DNA of 64,000 bases from Roseateles_C aquae. Its GTDB lineage: Bacteria > Pseudomonadota > Gammaproteobacteria > Burkholderiales > Burkholderiaceae_C. This document shows positions 45,349-53,226 of this stretch, one piece after another (positions within the stretch are counted from its first letter, which is position 1; the number at the start of each line of letters is the position of its first letter). The translations under genes and the position numbers were made by a program. Under the pieces are notes generated by a model that worked only from the letters and a program-made list of their open reading frames with translations, searched no databases and was not told the DNA's origin. Location of the stretch: assembly GCF_032337115.1 (NCBI RefSeq), contig NZ_JAVXZY010000010.1, positions 154,762 to 218,761 on the forward strand. Direction: 5' to 3'.

Positions 45349-45550
45349 GGCGCCGTTCTCCCTGAGCGTTTGGGCGATTGTGGCGCAAGCAGGCGTGCTG
45401 GCTGATCGTCATTCGCGGCGCCTTCAGCCCCGGCCTTTGTCGTTCCGCGGCATTCAACCGGCTATCAAAAAACAGATGATCTTGCACAAGCGGGCTTCCT
45501 GCGGCGCGGTTCTACTGTCGGTCACACGTAGTTCAACCAAGGCCTTTGCA

Positions 45551-46189
45551 ATGTCTGACCTGATTCAGTTGCTCAACTGGCGCTATGCCACCAAGAAGTT
45601 CGACCCGTCCAAGTCCGTGCCGCAAGACAAGGTCAGCCAGATCCTGGAGGCGATCCGGCTGAGCGCCAGCTCCAGCGGCCTGCAGCCCTACCACGTGCTG
45701 GTGGTGACGAACCCGGCCGTGCGTGAGCAGATCAAGGTCGTGGCCTGGGGCCAGGGCCAGATCACCGACAGCTCGCATCTGCTGGTCTTTGCGGCCTGGG
45801 ACAACTACACCGCCGAGCGCATCAACGCGGCCTTCGACCTCGTCAACCAGGAGCGCGGCTTCAAGAACGAAGGCTGGGAAGCCTACCGGCAGCAGCTGCT
45901 GGCGGGCTATCCCCCGCGTGATGCCGAGGTCAACTACCAGCATGCGGCGCGCCAGGCCTATATCGCCGTCGGCACCGCCTTGCTGGCCGCGGCCGATGCG
46001 GGCGTCGATGCCACGCCGATGGAAGGCTTTGATCCCGCCAAGGTCGACGAGATCCTGGGCTTGCGCGCCCAGGGCCTGCGCTCGGTGGTGCTCTTGCCGC
46101 TGGGCTACCGCCAGCCCGAGGGCGACTGGCTGGTCAAGCTCAAGAAGGTGCGCCAGCCGCTGGAGCAGTTCGTCAGTCGCATCGACTGA
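45551..46189 (+). CDS. NfsB-type NAD(P)H nitroreductase
   Basis: 212 residues from the ATG at 45551. NWRYATKKFDPSKSVP (FMN phosphate site), LSASSSGLQPYHVLVV, and MEGFDPAKVDEIL with VVLLPLGYR are typical of NfsB and the dihydropteridine-reductase group. It reduces nitroaromatics or quinones with FMN. The frame begins upstream, but the ATG at 45551 starts the conserved sequence. Its end overlaps the converging cutC by 17 bp. Confidence 0.92.
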   Translation: MSDLIQLLNWRYATKKFDPSKSVPQDKVSQILEAIRLSASSSGLQPYHVLVVTNPAVREQIKVVAWGQGQITDSSHLLVFAAWDNYTAERINAAFDLVNQERGFKNEGWEAYRQQLLAGYPPRDAEVNYQHAARQAYIAVGTALLAAADAGVDATPMEGFDPAKVDEILGLRAQGLRSVVLLPLGYRQPEGDWLVKLKKVRQPLEQFVSRID

Positions 46190-46922
46190 TCTGAAGGTGT
46201 GCTGAGCGGGCCTGGATGGCCTCTTTGAGCGCCCGCACCGCCGCTGCCGAGCTGCGGCGGCTGGGAGCGCTGGCAAAGCCAAAGGCCAGCAGTTCGGCGG
46301 CCACGTCGTCATCGGCAATGCGGCACGAGGCATGCAACTCCGTCACGCCTGTGGCGGCCATCAGCGCGCCGACGTTGTCGGCCCGGATGCCGCTGCCGGC
46401 CAGGATCTGGACGCGGCCTCGACTTTGCCGCACCAGTGTGGCCAGTTGCGCGGCGCCGGCCGGCGCGGTCGGCGCGCCGCCCGAGCTGAGGACGCGCTGA
46501 AAACCCAGCGCAATCGCCGCCTCCAAGGCGACGCCGGGCTCGGGCACGAGGTCAAAGGCGCGGTGCAGCGTCAGGGCCAGGTGGCCGGCATGCCGCGCCA
46601 AGCGCTCCAGCATCGGCAGGTCCAGCCCGCCATCAGCGCCAAGCGCACCAATGGCCACGCCGGCCAGGCCAGCTTCAGCGGCCAGTTCGATATCGCGCCG
46701 CATCACCCTTTCTTCGGCGGCCGTGTAGACGAAGTCACCGCTGCGGGGGCGTATCAGCGCAATCACCGGGAGGGCCAGGCGGGCCGCTTCGGCCATCAGG
46801 CCGGCGGAGGGCGTCAGGCCACCAAGATCCAGGCAGCTGCACAGCTCGATGCGGTCGGCACCGCCCTCGACGGCGGCCTGCAAGCCCGCCACATCGTCCA
46901 CACAGACTTCCAGCAAGCTCAT
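46173..46922 (-). CDS. cutC: CutC family protein
   Basis: 249 residues, the family's typical length. LEVCVDDVAGLQAAVEGGADRIELCSCLDLGGLTPS, VIALIRPRSGDFVYT, LTLHRAFDLVPEP and LSSGGAPTA are CutC motifs. The copper-homeostasis role named for it in E. coli is disputed; the TIM-barrel enzyme activity is unknown. CutC genes recur in glycan-utilisation loci. Its start overlaps the ROK-kinase stop (ATGA), so it is the second gene of the leftward transcript of the N-glycan locus. Confidence 0.92.
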   Translation of the reverse strand: MSLLEVCVDDVAGLQAAVEGGADRIELCSCLDLGGLTPSAGLMAEAARLALPVIALIRPRSGDFVYTAAEERVMRRDIELAAEAGLAGVAIGALGADGGLDLPMLERLARHAGHLALTLHRAFDLVPEPGVALEAAIALGFQRVLSSGGAPTAPAGAAQLATLVRQSRGRVQILAGSGIRADNVGALMAATGVTELHASCRIADDDVAAELLAFGFASAPSRRSSAAAVRALKEAIQARSAHLQISRCD

Positions 46923-47908
46923 TCGCGCACCCGTTCCATACGCAGTTGTTCATAGGCGCAGGCCGCGCCGATCAGGCCGGCCTGATCGTTCAGCGTGCTG
47001 GGGCGCAGCAGCGGCTGATCGTCGCGGCGCAGGATGCGCTGGCGCACCGCCTGATCCAGCGCCGCCACCAGCTCGGGGCAGCGGCTCAAGCCGCCGCAGA
47101 CCGGCACCACGCTGGCACCGCTGAAGTTGACCACCATCGCCAGCGGCCCGGCGATCAGCTCGAGATAGGCCGCCACCGTGGCGGCAGCCCCCGCATCGCC
47201 GCTCAGCCAGGCCTGCAGGATCTGCCGGCTGTCGAACTGCGCCTGTGTCTGTTTCGCCTGCAGCCAGCCATGCAGGCGCTCCAGCCCGCGTGCGCCGCCG
47301 ATGGTGTCGACGCAGCCGCTCTGGCCGCAGCTGCAGGCAAAGCGCGGCAAGCGCAGGCGCTGGCCGTCGGCCCGCTCCAGCAGGGCCTCGTTGACGACGG
47401 GCCCGTGGCCCCATTCGCCGCCGAGGCCGCCGCCGCCGCGCACCCACTGCCCGTTGACGACCAGGCCGCCGCCCACGCCGGTGCCCAGTACCGCGCAGAA
47501 CACCACGGCGTGGCCGCGGCCAACGCCTAATCGCGCCTCGGCCAGCGCGGCGCACTGCGCGTCGTTGCTGACGACGACCGGCATGCCCAGCAGGGCGCTC
47601 AGCTCGCTGGCCAGCGGCCGCCCGTTCAGGCAGGGCAGATTGGCCGCATCCACCTTGCCACTCTCTGGCGAGACCAGGCCGGTGATCGAGATCGACAGTG
47701 CCGCGCCTGGCGCACCTGGCGCGGCATGGGGCTGCAGCGCCTGCTTCAGTGCCGCACAGAACTGCGGCCAGTTCTGGGTTGGCGTGGGCAGGTCCGCGAG
47801 CAGTTCGCAGCCGTGGTCGGGCCTCAGGCGAGCGATGCGCAGGTGCGAGCCGCCAATGTCGGCGAGCAGCAGATTGCGAGGGGCCTGAGAGGGCGAGGGC
47901 AGGGTCAT
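46919..47908 (-). CDS. ROK-family sugar kinase
   Basis: 329 residues. LADIGGSHLRIA is the phosphate-binding N-terminus, SNDAQCAALAEA holds the catalytic Asp, and GTGVGGGLVVNGQWVRGGGGLGGEWGHGP with CSCGQSGCVDTIGG gives the ROK zinc site (the usual final Glu is Asp). It has no HTH, so it is a kinase rather than a repressor. ROK kinases act on glucose, fructose, mannose, N-acetylglucosamine or N-acetylmannosamine; mannose or GlcNAc fit the locus. It is divergent from the TonB receptor, sharing its control region. Confidence 0.88.
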   Translation of the reverse strand: MTLPSPSQAPRNLLLADIGGSHLRIARLRPDHGCELLADLPTPTQNWPQFCAALKQALQPHAAPGAPGAALSISITGLVSPESGKVDAANLPCLNGRPLASELSALLGMPVVVSNDAQCAALAEARLGVGRGHAVVFCAVLGTGVGGGLVVNGQWVRGGGGLGGEWGHGPVVNEALLERADGQRLRLPRFACSCGQSGCVDTIGGARGLERLHGWLQAKQTQAQFDSRQILQAWLSGDAGAAATVAAYLELIAGPLAMVVNFSGASVVPVCGGLSRCPELVAALDQAVRQRILRRDDQPLLRPSTLNDQAGLIGAACAYEQLRMERVRE

Positions 47909-48047
47909 GGGCAGGGTTCAGCAAGGTCTGCAGGGCGGCAGCGTTGGCCGCCAGCCAAGAGGCGCGCCAAGCCGCGACGGCGCGCAGTTTAGGACGGCAC
48001 CTCCGGCCGCGGACGCTAGAAACGCAACTGTCGCAAGCCCGCCTCAT

Positions 48048-48061
48048 GTCGTTTACTAAAC
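48048..48061 (+). promoter_or_regulatory. Candidate operator, upstream copy
   Basis: The 14-mer GTCGTTTACTAAAC contains the 11-bp palindrome GTTTA-C-TAAAC. It shares 12 of 14 bases with a second copy at 48173-48186 (GTCGTTTAGTAAAT). It lies 34 bp upstream of the -35 box of the receptor promoter. A repressor binding both could loop the promoter. Confidence 0.5.
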
Positions 48062-48094
48062 AAAACTAAACTGCATTCGAAAAATGAAAGTTTG

Positions 48095-48123
48095 TTGAAG
48101 CTCTGTTCCTTCCTTTGTATAAA
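48095..48123 (+). promoter_or_regulatory. Sigma70 promoter of the TonB receptor gene
   Basis: TTGAAG (48095-48100), a 17-bp spacer and TATAAA (48118-48123), 4 of 6 and 5 of 6 matches with ideal spacing, in an AT-rich stretch. The start of transcription would be near 48130, giving a leader of about 310 nt before the receptor ATG at 48444. Confidence 0.7.
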
Positions 48124-48172
48124 TTTTCCTGGGTGGAATGCGATGCAAAGCACGTTGAAACCGGCGGTTTTA

Positions 48173-48186
48173 GTCGTTTAGTAAAT
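48173..48186 (+). promoter_or_regulatory. Candidate operator, downstream copy
   Basis: GTCGTTTAGTAAAT, differing from the copy at 48048-48061 at two positions. It lies about 50 bp downstream of the -10 box, inside the leader. The two copies are centred 125 bp apart with the promoter between them. Confidence 0.5.
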
Positions 48187-48199
48187 CCTCAGGGTTCTC

Positions 48200-48226
48200 C
48201 CCAAATTGCGCTTGCCGCAGTTTGGG
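48200..48226 (+). promoter_or_regulatory. Stem-loop in the receptor mRNA leader
   Basis: CCCAAATTGCG (48200-48210) pairs with CGCAGTTTGGG (48216-48226) over 11 bp with one G-U wobble and a five-base loop CTTGC. It lies about 70 nt into the predicted leader. No T-tract follows on the plus strand, so it is not a simple terminator; it could stabilise the transcript or be part of a regulatory RNA element. Confidence 0.55.
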
Positions 48227-48443
48227 AAAACGAGCAAACGCCGGCCTGCCGAACCCCGCGGGGGATTGGGTGCTGGGTATCACATCGAACTTCGAGTGGG
48301 ATGAACCTCTGGGCTCGGTGCATCGGGCGCTGGGACATCCGGACTGAATGACCGTGCGAAGCGGGGAGCGCGCCATCAGGCGGCGATACGCACCCTGCTC
48401 ACGCCCTACAAAGCCCCTCGCCGGGCACGACCAGGAGACACAG

Positions 48444-51400
48444 ATGAGCTTCAGAATCCTCCCCGCCACGCGGCAGCGCCGCTGGTCCGTCAGCCCCATC
48501 GCCATGGCCGTCAGCCTCGGCCTCCTGGCCCTGAGCCAGGCCCAGGCGCAGACCGCGCCGGCCGATGCCAAGGCCGACAAGAAAGCCGCCGCCGATCAGC
48601 TGGAGACGGTGGTCGTGACCGGCTACCGCTCCTCGATCGAAAAGAGCCTCGACCAGAAGCGCAACGCCAATTCCATCATCGACGTGGTGACGGCCGAAGA
48701 CGTGGGCAAGTTCCCCGACAAGAACGTCGCCGACGCGCTGCAGCGCGTGCCCGGCGTGATCATCGACCGCAGCGGTGGTGAGGGCAAGAACGTCAGCGTG
48801 CGCGGCCTGTCCTCGGAGCTGACGCTGACCCAGCTGAACGGCAACTACATCGCCACCGCCGAGTCGAACGGCGACCCGACGCGTTCGTTCAACTACATGC
48901 TGATGCCCTCGAACATGCTCTCCAGCGCCGAGCTGTTCAAGACGCCCGAGGCGCGCATCGACGAAGGCGGCATCGGGGGCACGGTGATCCTGCACACCCG
49001 CCGGCCGCTGGACGTGAAGGCGAACAGCGGCTTCGTCAGTGTCGAGGGCACCTGGGCCGACACCACGGGCAAGACCGACGGCCAGTATTCCGGCCAGTAC
49101 AGCTGGCATGACGAGGCCAAGCGCTTTGGGGTGCTGGTCGGCGTCACGCAGCAGAAGCGCACCACGCGCACCATGGGCGCCAGCACCGAGAACTGGCAGT
49201 GGTATGCCGACGACTACAAGGCCCACCCGGCCACCGATGTGAACGGCCAGCCCTCGGGCATGAGCTCGCGCTGGTGGGGTCAGTCCGGCTTCTACGACCA
49301 GAACGGCAAGTACTACACGAACTTCATGATGCCGACCTCGGTGAACCTGAACGTTCGTGAGGAGGCGCGTGAACGCAAGGGCGGCCAGCTGACGATGCAG
49401 TTCAAGCCCAGCAACGAGCTGACGCTGACCGGCAACTACTTCCGCTTCGACCTCTCGCAGAACTCGCAGACCCATATCCTCAAGGTGCCGGAATGGAACC
49501 TGGCCCGTTACGACGGTGACGGCAACTGGCCCACCGGCCGCCTGCTGGACCAGCTGAGCTTCGACCGCAGCGGCAGCATCGTCACCGGCGCCAAGTACAG
49601 CGCCCACCCCGGCAAGACCTACTACTGCAGCGAAGACCAGGCCAAGGCCGGCGGCCAGAAGCCGGGCGGCTGGGGCCCGGATGACTGCAGCGTGCCAACG
49701 CCGCAGATCACCGGCAGCTTCAATCGCGAGAAGGCGCAATCGCAAACGCTGGACCTGGAAGCGGCCTGGAAGAGCGGCCCGCTGGAAGCCACGCTCAAGG
49801 GCGGCAGCACCTGGGCCAAGGGCGGCCCCGACATGCAGTTCACGATGCCGATCAAGCCGCGCATGCAAAACGCCAGCGGCGGCTACACCCTGGGCAACAC
49901 GGCCAGCGCCTGGAGCCTGGTCGGCACGCCGACGATGACCTTCGCCCCCGAGCTGATGGCCAATCTGCAAAAGGGCATCGGCGAGATCGACCTGGGCTCG
50001 ACCTCGTCCTCCTGGACGCGCAACAGCACCGATCAGAAGTACGCGCAGGCCGATGTCACCTGGCAGCTGGAGCACGACTGGCTGGAGTCCATGCAGTTCG
50101 GCATGAAGTTCCGCGATGGCGGCACGCACCGCAGCACCGGCAACAATTACTGGGCCTGCAAGGGCACGGATGTCAGCAACTACGACAACCGATTCCAGAA
50201 CGGCTGCGATCCGAACGCCTCGAAGTTCCAGGCCGCCTTCCTGTATCCCGATTCGCTCGGCCGGCTGCCGGGCGGCATCAGCGCCAGCGCCTTCCCTGCC
50301 ATCAACTACCCGGCCTATGTCTCGTACCTGAACCAGACCTATGGGTCGATGCAGACCCGCAACGAGAACAACTTCGTCTACAACGTCGGCGAGAAGATCA
50401 CCGCGGCCTATGTGCAGGCGAACATCCGCACCGAGCGGCTGCGCGGCAACGTCGGCCTGCGTTTCGTGCGCACCAGGCAGCATGCCGATTCAACCGATCA
50501 GGTCGACTACTACAACGACTACTTCTTCAACGGTGCCGATGGCAAGCCGGCCCCCTGCCAGGTCGGTGGCAAGCCGGCGGCCGGCGCGCCGGCCGGCTCG
50601 GGCTGCGTCAGCGGCTTCACGACGCTGCCGGACAGCAACAGCAATCCGGCCAGCGGCCATACCTCGAGCTTTGTCGTCAGCTCGCTGGATCGCACCTACA
50701 ACGATGTGCTGCCCAGCCTGAACCTGGCCTATGAGCTGAACAAGGACTGGCTGCTGCGCGCCGCTGCGTCCAAGGTCATCTCGCGGCCCGGCTATGGCGA
50801 CATTGCCTCGCCGGGCGGCCTGAAGTACTACAGCCAGGAGTATGTGAACGACCGCCGCCTGATCGGTGGCGCCGACAAGCAGGGCTGGTTCGGCGAAGGC
50901 AGCAACAAGACGCTGGAGCCCTACAAGGCCACGCAGTTCGACCTGGGCGCCGAGTGGTACTTCCACCGCGGCTCGGTGCTGGGCCTGGATCTGTTCCGCA
51001 AGAACGTCAGCAACTTCTCGGTGCCGGTGGTGCGCGACATCGTCATGAATGTCGGCGGCAAGGACGTCACCGTGCAGAACTACTCGACCACCGCCGGTGG
51101 CCGCGATGGGGTCTCGCAAGGCATCGAGTTCTATGCCCAGCACACGCTGGACATGGGCCTGGGCTTCCAGTTCAACTACACCTACAACAAGACCAACCAG
51201 GCGGCGATCACGCTGGCCGATGGCAAGCAGATCGGCACCTCACCGCTGGTCGGCAGCGCCAAGAACCAGACCAATCTGACGGTGTTCTACAACAATGACA
51301 AGTACATGCTGCGGGGCTCCTACAACCGTCGTGGCGAGGTGGTCGGTGGCCTGATCAATGGCCTGAATGTGTACGAGGAACCCTACAGCCAGATCGATCT

Positions 51401-51566
51401 GAATGCCTCCTACAACCTCAGCAAGGAACTGACGCTTTCGGGTTCGGTGCTGAACCTGACCAAGCAGGAAACGCGTTCGCATCTGGGCAACGACACCCGT
51501 GACCGCTTCTTCGCCAATGGCTATGCCGGCCGCATTGCCTATGTGGGGCTGACCTACAAGTATTGA
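48444..51566 (+). CDS. TonB-dependent outer-membrane receptor (glycan-locus type)
   Basis: 1040 residues from the ATG at 48444, with AGGAGA 6 bases upstream. The signal peptide ends near AQAQT. A TonB box LETVVVTG starts the plug domain (QKRNANSIIDVVTAEDVGKFPDKNVADALQRVPGV), typical of the large TIGR01782-type receptors that import oligosaccharides in Xanthomonas and Caulobacter. The barrel ends in the aromatic YVGLTYKY motif. Context with mannosidase and PNGase F suggests N-glycan fragments as cargo. An adjacent SusD is absent, as expected outside Bacteroidota. Confidence 0.93.
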   Translation: MSFRILPATRQRRWSVSPIAMAVSLGLLALSQAQAQTAPADAKADKKAAADQLETVVVTGYRSSIEKSLDQKRNANSIIDVVTAEDVGKFPDKNVADALQRVPGVIIDRSGGEGKNVSVRGLSSELTLTQLNGNYIATAESNGDPTRSFNYMLMPSNMLSSAELFKTPEARIDEGGIGGTVILHTRRPLDVKANSGFVSVEGTWADTTGKTDGQYSGQYSWHDEAKRFGVLVGVTQQKRTTRTMGASTENWQWYADDYKAHPATDVNGQPSGMSSRWWGQSGFYDQNGKYYTNFMMPTSVNLNVREEARERKGGQLTMQFKPSNELTLTGNYFRFDLSQNSQTHILKVPEWNLARYDGDGNWPTGRLLDQLSFDRSGSIVTGAKYSAHPGKTYYCSEDQAKAGGQKPGGWGPDDCSVPTPQITGSFNREKAQSQTLDLEAAWKSGPLEATLKGGSTWAKGGPDMQFTMPIKPRMQNASGGYTLGNTASAWSLVGTPTMTFAPELMANLQKGIGEIDLGSTSSSWTRNSTDQKYAQADVTWQLEHDWLESMQFGMKFRDGGTHRSTGNNYWACKGTDVSNYDNRFQNGCDPNASKFQAAFLYPDSLGRLPGGISASAFPAINYPAYVSYLNQTYGSMQTRNENNFVYNVGEKITAAYVQANIRTERLRGNVGLRFVRTRQHADSTDQVDYYNDYFFNGADGKPAPCQVGGKPAAGAPAGSGCVSGFTTLPDSNSNPASGHTSSFVVSSLDRTYNDVLPSLNLAYELNKDWLLRAAASKVISRPGYGDIASPGGLKYYSQEYVNDRRLIGGADKQGWFGEGSNKTLEPYKATQFDLGAEWYFHRGSVLGLDLFRKNVSNFSVPVVRDIVMNVGGKDVTVQNYSTTAGGRDGVSQGIEFYAQHTLDMGLGFQFNYTYNKTNQAAITLADGKQIGTSPLVGSAKNQTNLTVFYNNDKYMLRGSYNRRGEVVGGLINGLNVYEEPYSQIDLNASYNLSKELTLSGSVLNLTKQETRSHLGNDTRDRFFANGYAGRIAYVGLTYKY

Positions 51567-51586
51567 TCCCTACTCGTCCCTCCTCA

Positions 51587-51615
51587 CCCCCTTTGCGTCG
51601 CAGCACGCGAGGGGG
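51587..51615 (+). promoter_or_regulatory. Intergenic hairpin after the receptor gene
   Basis: CCCCCT (51587-51592) pairs with AGGGGG (51610-51615) and the inner GCGT (51595-51598) with ACGC (51605-51608), with a small internal loop. It lies 21 bp after the receptor stop and 79 bp before the flavoprotein start. No T-tract follows, so partial termination or mRNA 3'-end protection is more likely than full termination. Confidence 0.45.
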
Positions 51616-51693
51616 CCTTCACATCGGCAGGCCTCCACCAATGCAAGCGACGCGACTGCCGATCTTTTTATTCATGCGAACGACCACCAGGCG

Positions 51694-53226
51694 ATGAGCG
51701 AGACAGACAAACAGCGAATCCGGCGCGTGGTCGTCGTGGGCGGTGGCAGTGCCGGCTGGATGGCGGCGGCGGCGCTGGCCACCTATCTGGGCCGGCAGGC
51801 CACGGTGCGGGTCGTCGAGTCCGAGGAGATCGGCATCGTCGGCGTCGGCGAAGCCAGCGTGCCGCACATCCGCCAGTTCAATGGCCAAATGCTGGGCATT
51901 GACGAGGCCGAATTCGTCAAACGCACCCAGGGCACCGTCAAGCTCGGCATCCAGTTCAATGACTGGAGCCGCATCGGCGACGCCTATATCCACGGCTTTG
52001 GCGTCATCGGCCGCTCGCTGGGGCCGCTGCCCTTTCATCAGTTCTGGCTCAAGCTGCAGCAAAGTGGGCGGGCGGCGCCGCTGGGCGAGTATTCGCTGCA
52101 GACGCTGATGGCGCCGCAGGGCAGGTTCATGCCGGGCGACAGCGATGCGCCGCCGGGATCGCCGCTGGCCGATATTGCCTACGCCTACCACTTTGACGCC
52201 GCGCTCTATGCCCGTTTCCTGCGCGAGCTGTCCGAGCGCCGCGGTGTGCAGCGCATCGAGGGCAAGGTGGTGAGCGTGAGCCAGCGCGCGGCCGATGGCT
52301 TTGTTGAGTCGCTGACCCTGGTCAGCGGCGAGGTCATCGAAGCTGAACTCTTCATCGACTGCTCGGGCTTTCGCGGCCTGCTGATCGAGGAAACGCTGAA
52401 GACCGGCTATCTGGATTGGAGCCACTGGCTGCCCTGCGACCGCGCGGTGGCCCTGCCCTGCGAGGGTGTGCAGCCGATCACGCCCTACACCCGCTCCACT
52501 GCGCGCAGCGCCGGCTGGCAATGGCGCATCCCGCTGCAGCATCGCACCGGCAATGGCTATGTGTACGCCAGCCGCTACCTGAGCGACGATGAGGCCGCGG
52601 CCACGCTGCTGGCCAATCTGGACGGCCAGCCGCTGGCCGAGCCGCGGCTGTTGCGCTTCACCACCGGCATGCGCAAGCAGGGCTGGAACAGGAATGTGGT
52701 CGCCCTGGGCCTGGCCAGCGGCTTTCTGGAGCCGCTGGAATCGACCAGCATCTACCTGGTGCAGTCCGGCATCAGCCGCCTGCTGAGCCTGTTCCCCGGC
52801 CGCGACTTCAACCCGCTGCTGGCCGAGCGCTTCAACCGCGACACCGCCTTCGAGTACGAGCGCGTGCGCGACTTCCTGATCCTGCACTACCACGCCACCG
52901 AACGCGACGACTCGCCGTTCTGGAACTACTGCCGCACCATGAGCATTCCCGAGGGCCTGCGCGAGGCGATGGAACTGTTCCGCGCCGATGGCCGCTACTT
53001 CCGCCAGGGCGAAGACTTTTTCGCCCTGCCCAGCTGGGTGCAGGTGATGCTGGGCCAACGCATCCTGCCGCGCGGCTACCACCCCATCGTTGACGATATG
53101 CCGGAAGACCGGCTGATCGAATTCGTCGAAGGCACACGCAAGACGCTGGCTAATGCGGTTAGCGCCATGCCCTTGCACCAGCAATGGTTGCAGCAGCATT
53201 GGCAGGCCCAGGGGCCGAGCGCATGA
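51694..53226 (+). CDS. Tryptophan-halogenase-family flavoprotein
   Basis: 510 residues. FAD-binding VVVVGGGSAGWMAA, GVGEASVPHI, the halogenase motif WQWRIP (275-280), a Lys at position 83 in TVKLGIQ, and FLEPLEST with E349/S350 correspond to K79 and E346/S347 of PrnA. So the chlorination machinery is intact. No secondary-metabolite genes surround it; this subfamily commonly sits beside TonB receptors of carbohydrate loci in Xanthomonadales and Caulobacterales, and its substrate there is unknown. It has no signal peptide. It overlaps the mannosidase gene as ATGA. Confidence 0.9.
   Translation: MSETDKQRIRRVVVVGGGSAGWMAAAALATYLGRQATVRVVESEEIGIVGVGEASVPHIRQFNGQMLGIDEAEFVKRTQGTVKLGIQFNDWSRIGDAYIHGFGVIGRSLGPLPFHQFWLKLQQSGRAAPLGEYSLQTLMAPQGRFMPGDSDAPPGSPLADIAYAYHFDAALYARFLRELSERRGVQRIEGKVVSVSQRAADGFVESLTLVSGEVIEAELFIDCSGFRGLLIEETLKTGYLDWSHWLPCDRAVALPCEGVQPITPYTRSTARSAGWQWRIPLQHRTGNGYVYASRYLSDDEAAATLLANLDGQPLAEPRLLRFTTGMRKQGWNRNVVALGLASGFLEPLESTSIYLVQSGISRLLSLFPGRDFNPLLAERFNRDTAFEYERVRDFLILHYHATERDDSPFWNYCRTMSIPEGLREAMELFRADGRYFRQGEDFFALPSWVQVMLGQRILPRGYHPIVDDMPEDRLIEFVEGTRKTLANAVSAMPLHQQWLQQHWQAQGPSA

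Larger units (their letters stand above)
47909..48443. promoter_or_regulatory. Divergent control region of the N-glycan locus
   Basis: 535 bp without a gene, between the ROK kinase start and the TonB receptor start. It contains, on the plus side, two near-identical partly palindromic motifs, a sigma70 promoter between them, and a long leader with a stem-loop (listed separately). A GC-rich palindrome CCCCGCGGGG lies near 48257-48268. No small coding gene is convincing. Confidence 0.6.

Noticed and set aside
48399..50483. A 694-residue reading frame antisense to the TonB receptor
   Set aside because: It mirrors the third-codon GC bias of the real gene, has no ribosome-binding site and resembles no family.
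51694..53226. A halogenated natural-product gene cluster
   Set aside because: No synthase, tailoring or resistance genes are present; the neighbours are glycan genes.
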